A stretch of 54,819 bases of DNA from Nodosilinea sp. P-1105. Its GTDB lineage: Bacteria > Cyanobacteriota > Cyanobacteriia > Phormidesmidales > Phormidesmidaceae. The notes below the pieces were generated by a model. That model did not search any database. It was given only the letters and a program-made list of their open reading frames with translations, and had not been told where the DNA came from. The stretch spans positions 1 through 54,819 of the forward strand of contig NZ_SMDQ01000036.1 of assembly GCF_012911975.1 (NCBI RefSeq), read 5' to 3'. The translations under genes and the position numbers were made by a program. Shown here piece by piece: positions 7,382 to 16,532 of the stretch. The first letter of the stretch is position 1; every line of letters starts with the position of its first letter.

Positions 7382-8008
7382 CTAATACTCAATCCCCATC
7401 TGGGCCGGAATGCCTGCACTGATCGGGTGTTTGATGCGGGTCATTTCTGTAACTAAATCAGCAATTTCAATCAATTCCGGGGGCGCATAGCGGCCAGTGC
7501 TGGCGACATGGCAGTGGAATGGACGGGACTGAATCCCGGCCAGGATGGGGGCTAGGTCCAGACGGGCTTTTTTCAGGGCAATGTGCAATTCATCCAGCAC
7601 CACCAGGGAAATGTTGGGATCGGCAATCAGCGTTTCGGCCTTCTGCCAGGCCTGTTCTGCCATGCGCTTGTCCTGGTCGGGGTCCTGGGTTTCCCAGGTG
7701 AACCCTCCCCCCAGGGTATCAATGCTGACGGGAAATCCCTGGGCTTTGAGCTTTTCCAGCATGATGCGATCGCCATCGGGATAGGCACTGTCGTTTTTCA
7801 CCAATTGGACCACGGCCACCGGCAGGTCGTGGGCCAAATGGCGATACACCAGATTCATCGCGCCACTGGTTTTACCTTTCCCCAGGCCGGTAAAGAGGAG
7901 GTACAGGCCCTTTTCATTCCCCTGGCGCTCAGCCCGGGCCTGGTCCTTGGCCGCTTTGATCTTTTGCAGCCGGTCCTTTTCTTCTGGGGTGATGGTCTGA
8001 TTTGTCAT
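7382..8008 (-). CDS. cobO: Cob(I)yrinic acid a,c-diamide adenosyltransferase
   Basis: A 208-aa CobA/CobO/BtuR-family enzyme that transfers the adenosyl group of ATP to the cobalt of cob(I)yrinic acid a,c-diamide or a later corrinoid. The phosphate-binding loop GLGKGKTSGA is at residues 41-50; LVVLDELHIAL and VASTGRYAPPELIEIADLVTEM are typical of the family. Length is normal. The ATG lies in an ATGA overlap with the end of cobN, so the two are translationally coupled in the order cobQ-cobN-cobO. It acts in the cytoplasm. The E. coli-type name btuR/cobA would be equally valid. Confidence 0.95.
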   Translation of the reverse strand: MTNQTITPEEKDRLQKIKAAKDQARAERQGNEKGLYLLFTGLGKGKTSGAMNLVYRHLAHDLPVAVVQLVKNDSAYPDGDRIMLEKLKAQGFPVSIDTLGGGFTWETQDPDQDKRMAEQAWQKAETLIADPNISLVVLDELHIALKKARLDLAPILAGIQSRPFHCHVASTGRYAPPELIEIADLVTEMTRIKHPISAGIPAQMGIEY

Positions 8009-11000
8009 AGTGTTTCCTCAATGTGAGCTTCCGCTTCTAACAGGGTTGCCCTAAGTTGATCCAGCAGGTCGGGCGAAACCGCCTGCCACAGCCCCCGCTG
8101 GTGCGCTTCCAGCAGCCGTTCCGACATGTCCCGCAAGGCCCAGGGGTTATGGGCTTGAACAAATTTCTGCACCTCAGGATCCAGGATGTAAGCCTCGGCA
8201 ACGCCAGCATACATAAAATCCGCCACGCTGTGGGTGGTGGCATCGTAGGCAAACAGGTAGTCCACGGTTGCGGCCATTTCAAAGACGCCTTTGTAGCCAT
8301 GGCGCATCACCCCGGCAATCCACTTGGGGTTGACCACGCGGGAACGGTAGACTCGGCTGATTTCTTCGGACAAAGAGCGAATGCGAGGCCGTTGGGGCCG
8401 GGAATGATCACCGAAGTAAGCCTTGGGATTCTTGCCCTGGGTAGCCCGCACCGCTGCCACCAGGCCCCCGTGAAACTGGTAGTAATCATCTGAGTCCAGC
8501 AGGTCGTGTTCTCGATTGTCCTGATTGTGCAGGACAATTTGCAGCTGGCCGAGCCGTTGTTGGAAAACGTCCGGCACAGCGCTTGAACGCAGCTTCTGCC
8601 TTGAGCCCTCCGGTGAGCCCTCCGGTGAGCCCTCTGGGGCCTCCTGGCTGGCCGGATCTGCCGACTCCCCAGTCCCAACCTGGGTAGATCGTCCATAGGC
8701 ATAGCAACTCCAGTTGATGTAAGCCTGGGCCAGGTCCCGGTCGTCCGTCCAGTTTTGGGCTTCAATTAACCCCTGCAGCCCGGCCCCATAGGCTCCCGGT
8801 TTAGATCCAAAGATGCGGTAGTGGGCACGGGTGGCGGCCTCCTCAGGATTGAACCCGACAGCCTGCCAGTGCTGCGATTCTTGTTTCACCTGAGCCGCCA
8901 GGGGATTCATCGCCGCTGGTTCATCCAGGGCCGCCACGGCCTCCACCGCCCCATTGAACAGATCAATCAGGTTGGGAAACGCATCCCGAAAGAACCCTGA
9001 AATGCGTAGCATGACATCAACCCGGGGCCGTTGCAGCACCGATAGGGGCAGGATCTCAAAATCTAAGACCCGACGACCCACCCCATCCCACACGGGGCGC
9101 ACCCCCAGTAGGGCCAGGGCTTCGGCCATGTCGTCTCCGCCGGTGCGCATGGTGGCGGTTCCCCACATGGAGAGTCCCAGGGTGGTTGGATATTCCCCCT
9201 CGGCTTGAACATAGTGCTCTACCAGGGTCTCGGCGGCCCTCCGCCCCACATCCCAGGCACTTTCGGTGGGCAGGCCGCGAATGTCCACGCTGTAAAAATT
9301 ACGCCCGGTGGGAAGCACATCGGCCCGTCCCCGAGTGGGCGCACCGGCCGCGCCACTGGGGACATAGCCGCCATCCAGGCCATGGAGCAGGTGGTCAATT
9401 TCCTGGGAGGTTTGGGCTAACCTGGGCAGTAGCCACTGCCGAATCCAGGTGAGTTCTGTTGCGGTTTTGGGGGCGGTTTTGGCCTCCATGGCCAGATTAT
9501 CGTCCTGGCCGCTGATCACCTGCTCTACCAGACAGGCGGCCTGGTGTTCTAAGACGGCCACGGCATCGCCCAGGGTGTGTAGCGTGAGATTGGGTAACTC
9601 GTGGGGCTGCAGTAGCGTATCCGGCATCTCCAACCCGCTCACGAGGGTGCCTAAATCCGCTGTCAGGGGGTCAAAGTGCCAGTCCCAGCCCCAGTCTTCG
9701 GCGATGGCCCGGGTCAACCCCTGATGACCAGAACCGGGCTGACGGGCGATCGCCACCATCAAGTCTCGCAACAGCCTGCCCTGGGGACATTGCCCCAAAA
9801 TATGTAACCCGTCTCGAATTTGAGCTTCTTTCAGTTCACAGAGATAGCCATCCGTGCGAGTGAGAAATTCGTTGAAGGCATTGGCATCGATGGACGGCTC
9901 CACCAGCGATCGGCTGGGCTGACCATCCTGGGCCAGCTGCAACCGAGGCAGGATCGGCCCTAGCCCCGGCAGCAGGCTGAGATCCTGATTCAGGTTTTCC
10001 TGGACGACCAGGGCACAGATGCGATCGCGGATCACGGGCAGCCGTTTCGCGTCCAGTACTTCGGCATCGTAGTATTCATCGATCAAGGCTTCCAACTGCA
10101 GCAGGGGACCATAGAGTTCGGCCCGGGTCAGGGGGGGCGTCAGATGGTCTAGAATCACCGCCTGGGCCCGCCGCTTAGCCTGGGCTCCTTCCCCCGGATC
10201 GTTGACAATAAACGGATACAGATGGGGCATTGGCCCCAGGGCCACCTCCGGACAACACTGCTCCGACAGAGCCAGGCTCTTGCCCGGTAGCCATTCCAGA
10301 TTGCCATGTTTACCCACATGGACGATCGCCTGCGCCCCCCACCGATGGCGCAACCAGGCATAAAACCCCAGGTAAGCATGGGTCGGTTCTAAATCGGGGG
10401 CATGGTAGTTGAGGGACGGATCCTGGTCATACCCTCGCGACGGTTGAATCCCCACAAAAATGTTGCCCAGCTGCACCCCTGGAATTGGGATATCGGCGAT
10501 CGGATCAACCTCCCCCCAGCGCTCAATGACACTCTGCTGGACGGCTGCAGGGAACCGCTGGAAGTAGTGGTGGTAGTCCTGTGCCCCTAGGGCCTGGGGA
10601 ACCGGGCGGGAGTTTTGTCCCTCTGGATCGTTGGTGACGCCCCGGGTTAACCAGGCCATCAGCTCCTTCGTCGTTGTCGGTAGCCCTGGGCCAGCGTCCC
10701 CCTCAGGGGTGAGCGTATACCCGGCCCGCTGCATGGCCTGCAAAATGGCCAGACAACTGGCGGGGGTATCCAGGCCCACCCCATTGGCCAGGCGACCATC
10801 TTTGTTGGGATAGTTAGCCAAAATCAGCGCCACCCGGCGCTGGGGCGGTGCCGTCCGCCGCAGGTGAACCCAATTGGCGGCCAGGTCGGCGACGAAATCA
10901 ACCCGGTCGGCCTTGGGCTCGTAGGCCATGACCGCCGTTTCCAGCTGAGGATGTTGGGCCTGCACCGCCTTGAAGGATACCGCCCGACTAATGATCCGCC

Positions 11001-12015
11001 CGTCCACTTCCGGTAGGGCCACATTCATGGCGATATCGCGGGGGGAAAGTCCCCGCCACTGGGTCTGCCATTGCGCTTCGCTGCCGCCGCTCAGAATCAC
11101 CTGCAACACAGGGACATCCAGCCGCTGCCAGAAGCCGACCTGGGGAGTCTCGCTATTGAGTTTGGCCAGGGAGAAGCCGGTGGTGTTGAGAATCAGATCA
11201 AGGGCCGCATCTCCCCCTAGTTTCTTCAGCAACTGGGCCTGGATCTCCCCATCGCGCAGGGAGGGGATGAACAGGGGGCGAGGGGTGAGGCCACGGGACT
11301 GCAAGGCTTCGCAGAGGGCATCAATCACCCGGGTATTGCCGGCCAGGTAATGGGCGCGGTAGAAGAAGATGGCGACGGTCGGGTGGGTGCCAGGCGTCTG
11401 GGCCTGGCGATCCTGACGCTTGCCTGGGAACCGATAGTCCCCCCATTGGGGAATCGGTTGGGGCAGAGGCGGGTGATAGGGCGCATCCAGCAAGGTATGC
11501 GCCAGGTACTGGAGGCCATAGCTCAAGTTGTCGGCCCCGCCTTCGACGAAGTAGTGCCAGAGGCGATCGGCGATCGCTAGGGGCACGGTGCTGAGGCTGG
11601 TCAAGGTGGGATCCGGGCGATCATCGCCAGGGATCACCACCAGGTGGATGCCCTGGAATTCAGCGATTTCCCGCAGGCGTTCCAGGCCATAGCTCCAGTA
11701 GCTGCGGCCTCCCAACAGCCGCACGACCACGACCTTGGCTTGGCTCAGCACCGACTCGATATAGGCGTCGATGCTCAGTTCCTGCTGCAACTGCAGCAGG
11801 CTAGCCACCCGTAGGGCTGGAAATTCGGCGGGTAGCAGCGACAGACTGGCCGCCAGGGTTTGAATTTCCGTGTCGGCAGCGGTGAGAACAACGATGGGGG
11901 CGGGGGTTTGCTCCAGAATGATCACCCCGTCGGTGTCTGGGCTCCACCCCCCGGGGGTGGCGGCAAGGCGATGCATAGCGCAGTTAACTGATTCCCCTCG
12001 AACAGTGCGAGTCAT
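8005..12015 (-). CDS. cobN: Cobaltochelatase large subunit CobN
   Basis: A 1336-aa member of the CobN/ChlH chelatase large-subunit family, within the usual length. The block HVGKHGNLEWLPGKSLALS is diagnostic of CobN, and the C-terminal region WIAGVMRHGYKGVFEMAATVDYLFAYD is also conserved. CobN inserts cobalt into hydrogenobyrinic acid diamide with ATPase partners CobS/CobT; neither is in the window, so the ChlI/ChlD proteins of Mg-chelatase might substitute (inference). A non-conserved linker near residue 1130 carries three PEGS repeats from 12-bp DNA repeats. ATG at 12015; an alternative ATG is at 11976. It lies 55 bp after cobQ and overlaps cobO by 4 bp. It coexists with cbiX at 29031, an early-insertion chelatase. 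Confidence 0.93.
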   Translation of the reverse strand: MTRTVRGESVNCAMHRLAATPGGWSPDTDGVIILEQTPAPIVVLTAADTEIQTLAASLSLLPAEFPALRVASLLQLQQELSIDAYIESVLSQAKVVVVRLLGGRSYWSYGLERLREIAEFQGIHLVVIPGDDRPDPTLTSLSTVPLAIADRLWHYFVEGGADNLSYGLQYLAHTLLDAPYHPPLPQPIPQWGDYRFPGKRQDRQAQTPGTHPTVAIFFYRAHYLAGNTRVIDALCEALQSRGLTPRPLFIPSLRDGEIQAQLLKKLGGDAALDLILNTTGFSLAKLNSETPQVGFWQRLDVPVLQVILSGGSEAQWQTQWRGLSPRDIAMNVALPEVDGRIISRAVSFKAVQAQHPQLETAVMAYEPKADRVDFVADLAANWVHLRRTAPPQRRVALILANYPNKDGRLANGVGLDTPASCLAILQAMQRAGYTLTPEGDAGPGLPTTTKELMAWLTRGVTNDPEGQNSRPVPQALGAQDYHHYFQRFPAAVQQSVIERWGEVDPIADIPIPGVQLGNIFVGIQPSRGYDQDPSLNYHAPDLEPTHAYLGFYAWLRHRWGAQAIVHVGKHGNLEWLPGKSLALSEQCCPEVALGPMPHLYPFIVNDPGEGAQAKRRAQAVILDHLTPPLTRAELYGPLLQLEALIDEYYDAEVLDAKRLPVIRDRICALVVQENLNQDLSLLPGLGPILPRLQLAQDGQPSRSLVEPSIDANAFNEFLTRTDGYLCELKEAQIRDGLHILGQCPQGRLLRDLMVAIARQPGSGHQGLTRAIAEDWGWDWHFDPLTADLGTLVSGLEMPDTLLQPHELPNLTLHTLGDAVAVLEHQAACLVEQVISGQDDNLAMEAKTAPKTATELTWIRQWLLPRLAQTSQEIDHLLHGLDGGYVPSGAAGAPTRGRADVLPTGRNFYSVDIRGLPTESAWDVGRRAAETLVEHYVQAEGEYPTTLGLSMWGTATMRTGGDDMAEALALLGVRPVWDGVGRRVLDFEILPLSVLQRPRVDVMLRISGFFRDAFPNLIDLFNGAVEAVAALDEPAAMNPLAAQVKQESQHWQAVGFNPEEAATRAHYRIFGSKPGAYGAGLQGLIEAQNWTDDRDLAQAYINWSCYAYGRSTQVGTGESADPASQEAPEGSPEGSPEGSRQKLRSSAVPDVFQQRLGQLQIVLHNQDNREHDLLDSDDYYQFHGGLVAAVRATQGKNPKAYFGDHSRPQRPRIRSLSEEISRVYRSRVVNPKWIAGVMRHGYKGVFEMAATVDYLFAYDATTHSVADFMYAGVAEAYILDPEVQKFVQAHNPWALRDMSERLLEAHQRGLWQAVSPDLLDQLRATLLEAEAHIEETL
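8603..8638. repeat. 12-bp tandem repeat inside cobN
   Basis: Three adjacent units of GAGCCCTCCGGT (the last differs at two bases) encode P-E-G-S repeats in a variable linker of CobN. The frame is kept because the unit is a multiple of three. Likely a slippage expansion without catalytic meaning. Confidence 0.8.
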
Positions 12016-12070
12016 CCTATCACCCTGAACCCCACCTGGACTGAGTGGGGGAGTCCGTCGCTCAACCTGT

Positions 12071-13579
12071 TCAGCCTAGGCCGAGCCAGGCGCGAATCGG
12101 GGTCAGGTCACAATACTGCTCCAGCATAATGGCCATCTGATCGTATAGCTGCGATTGATGGACTGGCCAGGGCGTTGTCCCCGGTTGATAATCGGGCACC
12201 TGGGCCAGGCGGGCTAGGTTTTGGCGCAGGGCCGTTGCCTCAAACAAACCGTGGAGATAGGTGCCCCAGACCGCGCCCTGGGGAGAGCTAGACTGCAGGC
12301 CTTCTGGGCGTCGCTGCCCATGACTATCGACCTCCACCAGGGGTTTTAGGGGGGCTGAGCCCCCTGGTGGAGGGGTGGGGCTGGGTTCTGGGGTCAGCCG
12401 GTGGGTCTGGCCCATGTGAATCTCATAGGCCTGCCAGGTTTCGCCCCCCGCCATCGCTGTGACCTGACGCACCTCCTTACCAGGGACGAATTGTGTGGTG
12501 ATGGGCAACAGCCCCAATCCCGGCAGGTCTCCGGCCAGGCCAGCATGGCCCTCCGGGTCAGACAGCCGTTGACCCAACATCTGGTATCCGCCGCAAATGC
12601 CAACGATGGGCACCCCCCGCTGAGCCGCCCGTTGAATCGCCTCGGCCAGGCCCGTCTGCCGCAGCCACTGCAGATCCGCCAGGGTATTCTTACTGCCGGG
12701 TAGAATAATCGCCCGGGCATCGACCAGCGCGTCTGCCGTGGTGACCCAGCAGGTGCGAATGCCGCTATCCAGTTGCCAGGGTTGGCTGTCCTGGGAGTTC
12801 GACAGATGGGGAAAGCGAATCCAGGCAAACTTCGCCCCGCGGCCCGTCTCTTCAGCGACTTGACACAGGCTGTCTTCGCTTTCGGGCTGCAGGGTGGGAG
12901 CATAGGGTAAGGTGCCCAGGTACGGAAAATCTGGCAGATGTTGGGCAAAGTGCTGGCCAGCGGTGGCAAATAACCGCAAATCTCCCCGAAACTTATTGAC
13001 GATGAACCCTAGCCCCAGGGGTTTAACCGGGTCGGGGATTAGGGTGTGGGTGCCGATGATTTGGGCAAAAATGCCCCCCCGCTCGATGTCGCCCACCAGT
13101 AGCCAGCGCCCCTGGAGATAGTCAACGGGGCGCAGGTTGACAATGTCTCGGTGCATCAAATTTAGCTCGACGGGGCTGCCTGCCCCCTCCATCAACAGGA
13201 CATCACAGCGATCGCGCCAATCGTCCAGGGTCTGGGCCACCACCGGCCAGATCTGCTCAATATGGCGATAGTAGTCTCCCGCCTTAATGTGTTGCTGCGG
13301 CTCCCCTAGCAACACTAGCTGAGAGGTGCCGTTGCCCGAGGGTTTCAACAGAACCGGGTTGTGCTGGACAATGGGGCGCACCCCACAGGCCGCCGCCTGC
13401 ACCGCCTGGGCTCGGCCAATTTCCCCGCCCTCCAGGGTGACGTAGGAATTGTTGGACATATTCTGGGCCTTAAACGGAGCGACCCTGATCCCCTGCCGCC
13501 GCAGCCAAGCCCCCAGGGCCGTGACCAGCCAGCTTTTGCCAGCATTGGACGATGTGCCTAAAACCGCGAGTGCTTTCAT
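12071..13579 (-). CDS. cobQ: Cobyric acid synthase
   Basis: A 502-aa CobQ/CbiP enzyme, which amidates carboxylates b, d, e and g of adenosylcobyrinic acid a,c-diamide using glutamine and ATP. The N-terminal dethiobiotin-synthase-like ATPase has GTSSNAGKS at residues 8-16 and AQNMSNNSYVT. The C-terminal class I glutaminase has the nucleophile Cys in GICGGYQMLG and the catalytic His in GTYLHGLF. Between the two, a Pro/Gly-rich insertion (SPTPPPGGSAPLKPL, about residue 405) looks non-conserved. ATG start. It heads the minus-strand cobQ-cobN-cobO set and is divergent from cbiB with only 32 bp between start codons. Confidence 0.96.
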   Translation of the reverse strand: MKALAVLGTSSNAGKSWLVTALGAWLRRQGIRVAPFKAQNMSNNSYVTLEGGEIGRAQAVQAAACGVRPIVQHNPVLLKPSGNGTSQLVLLGEPQQHIKAGDYYRHIEQIWPVVAQTLDDWRDRCDVLLMEGAGSPVELNLMHRDIVNLRPVDYLQGRWLLVGDIERGGIFAQIIGTHTLIPDPVKPLGLGFIVNKFRGDLRLFATAGQHFAQHLPDFPYLGTLPYAPTLQPESEDSLCQVAEETGRGAKFAWIRFPHLSNSQDSQPWQLDSGIRTCWVTTADALVDARAIILPGSKNTLADLQWLRQTGLAEAIQRAAQRGVPIVGICGGYQMLGQRLSDPEGHAGLAGDLPGLGLLPITTQFVPGKEVRQVTAMAGGETWQAYEIHMGQTHRLTPEPSPTPPPGGSAPLKPLVEVDSHGQRRPEGLQSSSPQGAVWGTYLHGLFEATALRQNLARLAQVPDYQPGTTPWPVHQSQLYDQMAIMLEQYCDLTPIRAWLGLG

Positions 13580-13611
13580 ACTATGGATTTCATGGTGTGA
13601 TCTGAGTTGAT

Positions 13612-14616
13612 ATGACCGAGTTGACAGACAGCTATGCCGCCATCGTGCTGATGGGGGCGGCGGGGCTCGACTTTTGGGTGGGTGACCCCTGGCACTGGCC
13701 CCATCCGGTGCAGGGGATGGGCTGGCTGATTCGCCAGTACACTGACCTGATGTTTCAGGCTACAAAGTCGGCAACCGCTTCGGCAATAGGGCTGACGGGG
13801 GCTGGCATCCTGCTGACCATCTTGCTGGTGGTCGGCAGTGCCGCGGTCGGCTGGGGCCTAATCACCCTGGCCCGTGGGCTCCATCCCGGGTTGGGCCTGG
13901 GATTGGAGATCATCTTGCTGGCCTCCTGCCTGGCCGGGCGCAGCCTGCGGGATGCCGCCGAAGATGTGCTTGCGCCCCTGGGGGCGGGGGATGTGCCAGC
14001 AGCTCGCCAGCGGCTGAGTCGCTATGTGGGTCGCGATACCCAGAATTTGCAGGAGCCAGACATCCTCAGGGCGGTCTTTGAAACCGTGGCGGAAAATAGC
14101 GTCGATGGGATCATGGGACCGTTATTCTACGCCTTAGTCGGGGCCGCCACCCCCCTGGGAAGTGCCCCCCTGGCCCTGGCCTATAAAGCCGCCAGCACCC
14201 TCGACTCGATGGTTGGCTATCGGGAAGCCCCCTACACCCACATTGGCTGGTGTAGTGCCAAGGTGGAGGATGGGTTAACCTGGCTGCCCTGTCGCCTGAC
14301 GGTGCTGACCCTGGCGCTGCTGTCGGGGCACCCTGGGCGGGTGATTAAGCGCTGCCGCCGAGATGCCGTGGCTGACCCCAGCCCCAACTCGGGTTGGAGC
14401 GAATGTGCCTATGCCGCTAGCCTGGGGGTGCAGGTGGGGGGCACCAACGTCTACAGGGGAGTCGTTAAGGTCAAACCGTTGATGGGTGATCCGGTTCGTC
14501 CCATTACCCCTGAGGTGGTGCGGGCGGCCTTGGAGCTGAACAGACTCAGTTTCTTGTTATGGCTGGGGGTGAGTGTTTGCGGGTGGGGGCTCTGGAAAGC
14601 GTTGCAGCTATACTAA
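13612..14616 (+). CDS. cbiB: Adenosylcobinamide-phosphate synthase (CbiB/CobD)
   Basis: A 334-aa integral membrane protein of the CbiB/CobD family, which joins (R)-1-aminopropan-2-ol or its phosphate to adenosylcobyric acid. Family blocks are visible: LDFWVGDPWHWPHPVQGMGWLI near the N-terminus, GRDTQNL, VFETVAENSVDGIMGPLFY, and TLDSMVGYR. Several hydrophobic segments occur (about 8-25, 60-105, 310-330). ATG at 13612. It is the first gene of a plus-strand run that continues with the aminotransferase-like decarboxylase and cbiC, and is divergent from cobQ. In Pseudomonas nomenclature it is cobD, a name used elsewhere for the decarboxylase. Confidence 0.95.
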   Translation: MTELTDSYAAIVLMGAAGLDFWVGDPWHWPHPVQGMGWLIRQYTDLMFQATKSATASAIGLTGAGILLTILLVVGSAAVGWGLITLARGLHPGLGLGLEIILLASCLAGRSLRDAAEDVLAPLGAGDVPAARQRLSRYVGRDTQNLQEPDILRAVFETVAENSVDGIMGPLFYALVGAATPLGSAPLALAYKAASTLDSMVGYREAPYTHIGWCSAKVEDGLTWLPCRLTVLTLALLSGHPGRVIKRCRRDAVADPSPNSGWSECAYAASLGVQVGGTNVYRGVVKVKPLMGDPVRPITPEVVRAALELNRLSFLLWLGVSVCGWGLWKALQLY

Positions 14617-14658
14617 ATAGTCTGTCAAGCCAGAAGTGACGGGTGCGGTGCAAGGTCT

Positions 14659-14705
14659 ACGGTTTAGGGTATACGGCTGGCCGTGAACCGCATACCGTAA
14701 ACCGT
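14659..14705. repeat. Imperfect palindrome between cbiB and the decarboxylase gene
   Basis: Two 18-nt arms (14659-14676 and 14688-14705) pair at 16 of 18 positions around an 11-nt loop. The arm starts ACGGTTTAGGGTATACGG. No T tract follows, so it looks like a dispersed intergenic palindrome rather than a clean intrinsic terminator; it may still stabilise the cbiB mRNA end. Confidence 0.65.
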
Positions 14706-14796
14706 GAACCCAGGTTACAGCTCCCGTCATGATCCGATTGCCTGAACCCTAGGCAGGTGTTACGGAGATCCTGCCAAACCATCCTGCCAAACCATA

Positions 14797-15903
14797 GTGA
14801 AGCTTCCTGATCCCGCTGATTGCCCTCACCCTGCATCAAACCGTCCCACCCATGGCGGTAACCGCCGTTGGGCGGCCCAATATGCCCATTGCCCACCGGA
14901 AGCAATTCTGGACTTTTCCGCCAGCATTAATCCGTTGGGGCCACCCCCGTCCGTCATGGCGGCCCTGGCCACCTCCCTCAACCACCTTCAGGCCTACCCC
15001 GATCCCGGCTACGATCGCCTGCGTCAATCCCTCAGTGAGGTTCACGGGCTGCCCATGGACTGGATTTTGCCCGGCAATGGGGCCGCAGAGCTTCTAACCT
15101 GGATCGGTCGGGAACTAGCGCAGCTGGACACCACCTATCTGGTCACCCCGGCCTTTGCCGATTACCACCGGGCTCTCTCGGCCTTTGATGGCCATGTAAC
15201 CCCCTGCCCGATAGATTTGGCCGCTGGCCCACCGAACCTGGTGGCACCGATACCCGTCTCACCCCAGACCTCCGCCTGTGGGCTGCTGCTTAACAATCCC
15301 CACAACCCCACGGGCACCCTGATGCCCCGGGACGACTTGTTGCCCTACCTGGAACGGTTTGCCCTGGTGGTGGTGGATGAAGCCTTTATGGATTTTCTGC
15401 CCCCCGATCAGCAGCAAAGCGTCTTGGACCTGGTGCTGGATTGGCCTAATCTGATCGTGCTGCGATCGCTCACCAAGTTCTACAGCCTCCCTGGTCTGCG
15501 CCTGGGCTATGCCATTGGCCATCCCCGGTACCTGCACCGCTGGCAACGATGGCGGGATCCCTGGCCGGTGAATACCCTGGCCGAAGCGGCGGCGATCGCG
15601 GCCCTCCAGGATCACACCTTTCAACAGCAAACCTGGGCCTGGCTGCCCCCCAGCCGCCAATCCCTGATCGCCGGTTTGCAGGCCCTCCCTGGCCTCATCC
15701 CCCTCCCCGGTGCCGCCAACTTTCTCCTGGTCAATACCGAAATGCCCGGTTCCCAACTGCAACGGGCCTTACTCCAATCCCACCAGATTCTGATTCGAGA
15801 CTGCCTGAGTTTCCCGGAACTGGGGGAGGGCTACGTCCGCCTTGCCGTGCGTCTGCCGGACGAAAACGACCGCCTTCTTACCAGCCTGGCCCAAATCCTA
15901 TGA
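14797..15903 (+). CDS. cobC: L-threonine-O-3-phosphate decarboxylase-type aminotransferase fold enzyme
   Basis: A 368-aa PLP-dependent fold-type I protein of the CobC/CobD (Salmonella) group, which makes (R)-1-aminopropan-2-ol phosphate for the nucleotide loop. Visible features are the N-terminal THGGN motif and LDFSASINPLGPP typical of this group, NNPHNPTGTL, VVDEAFMDF, and the PLP lysine in SLTKFYSLPGLRLGYAIG. The start is GTG at 14797, and no strong ribosome-binding site is seen. It overlaps cbiC by 4 bp (ATGA) and follows cbiB, whose substrate it supplies. A histidinol-phosphate aminotransferase role is less likely given the motif set and position. Confidence 0.9.
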   Translation: MKLPDPADCPHPASNRPTHGGNRRWAAQYAHCPPEAILDFSASINPLGPPPSVMAALATSLNHLQAYPDPGYDRLRQSLSEVHGLPMDWILPGNGAAELLTWIGRELAQLDTTYLVTPAFADYHRALSAFDGHVTPCPIDLAAGPPNLVAPIPVSPQTSACGLLLNNPHNPTGTLMPRDDLLPYLERFALVVVDEAFMDFLPPDQQQSVLDLVLDWPNLIVLRSLTKFYSLPGLRLGYAIGHPRYLHRWQRWRDPWPVNTLAEAAAIAALQDHTFQQQTWAWLPPSRQSLIAGLQALPGLIPLPGAANFLLVNTEMPGSQLQRALLQSHQILIRDCLSFPELGEGYVRLAVRLPDENDRLLTSLAQIL

Positions 15904-16532
15904 ACCTCCATCCCATTACCGCTGAAAGCTTTGCCATCATCGACCAAGAAATTGGCCCCCACTCCCGGCCTCCCCAGGACTATGTCGTGATTCGGCGGGC
16001 CATCCATGCCACGGCTGACTTTGAGCTACTGGACTTATTCGAGTTCAGCCCCGGGGCGGTTGACGCTGGGATAATGGCCCTGCAGCAGCGGCTGCCGGTG
16101 ATGGTTGATGTGCGGATGGTAGCAATGGGCATCGCCAGCACCCTGAAGGCCTTGGGCTATGACCAGATTCCCTGTGCCTTAGATTTTGTCCCCGGCGACG
16201 ATCCTACCCTAGAAACCCAGGGGTCAAAATTGGCCACCACCCGGACGGCGGCTGGCATGCTGGCCCTGACCCAGCACTATGCCACCGGCATTTTTGTGGT
16301 TGGCAATGCCCCCACGGCATTACTGGCCCTGGTGGAGCAAATTCGGTTAGGACAAGTGCAACCGGCCCTGGTGGTGGGCGTGCCGGTCGGGTTTGTGGCG
16401 GTGGAAGAGGCTAAGCAGGCGCTGGCGGCGGTGGATGTTCCCCAGATTCAGGTCCGAGGCCGCAAGGGAGGCTCTGCTGTGGCTGCCGCCATCATCAATG
16501 CCCTGGCCTATTTAGCCTGCCCTAACAAATAG
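15900..16532 (+). CDS. cbiC: Precorrin-8X methylmutase
   Basis: A 210-aa CbiC/CobH enzyme that moves the C11 methyl group to C12, giving (hydrogeno)cobyrinic acid. The catalytic histidine is H36 in RRAIHATAD, and the GNAPTAL block is diagnostic. The ATG at 15900 lies in an ATGA overlap with the decarboxylase gene; the same frame is open further 5' inside that gene, but this start gives the normal family length. Its last 25 bp overlap the end of the convergent cbiD gene. Pathway order and operon position agree with the anaerobic route. Confidence 0.95.
   Translation: MNLHPITAESFAIIDQEIGPHSRPPQDYVVIRRAIHATADFELLDLFEFSPGAVDAGIMALQQRLPVMVDVRMVAMGIASTLKALGYDQIPCALDFVPGDDPTLETQGSKLATTRTAAGMLALTQHYATGIFVVGNAPTALLALVEQIRLGQVQPALVVGVPVGFVAVEEAKQALAAVDVPQIQVRGRKGGSAVAAAIINALAYLACPNK

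Noticed and set aside
8005-12015. Magnesium chelatase subunit ChlH instead of CobN
   Set aside because: The conserved blocks fit CobN and the gene lies between cobQ and cobO with a coupled overlap.
15549-15899. N-terminal extension of precorrin-8X methylmutase
   Set aside because: The open frame overlaps the decarboxylase gene; the ATG at 15900 with an ATGA overlap gives the normal family length.
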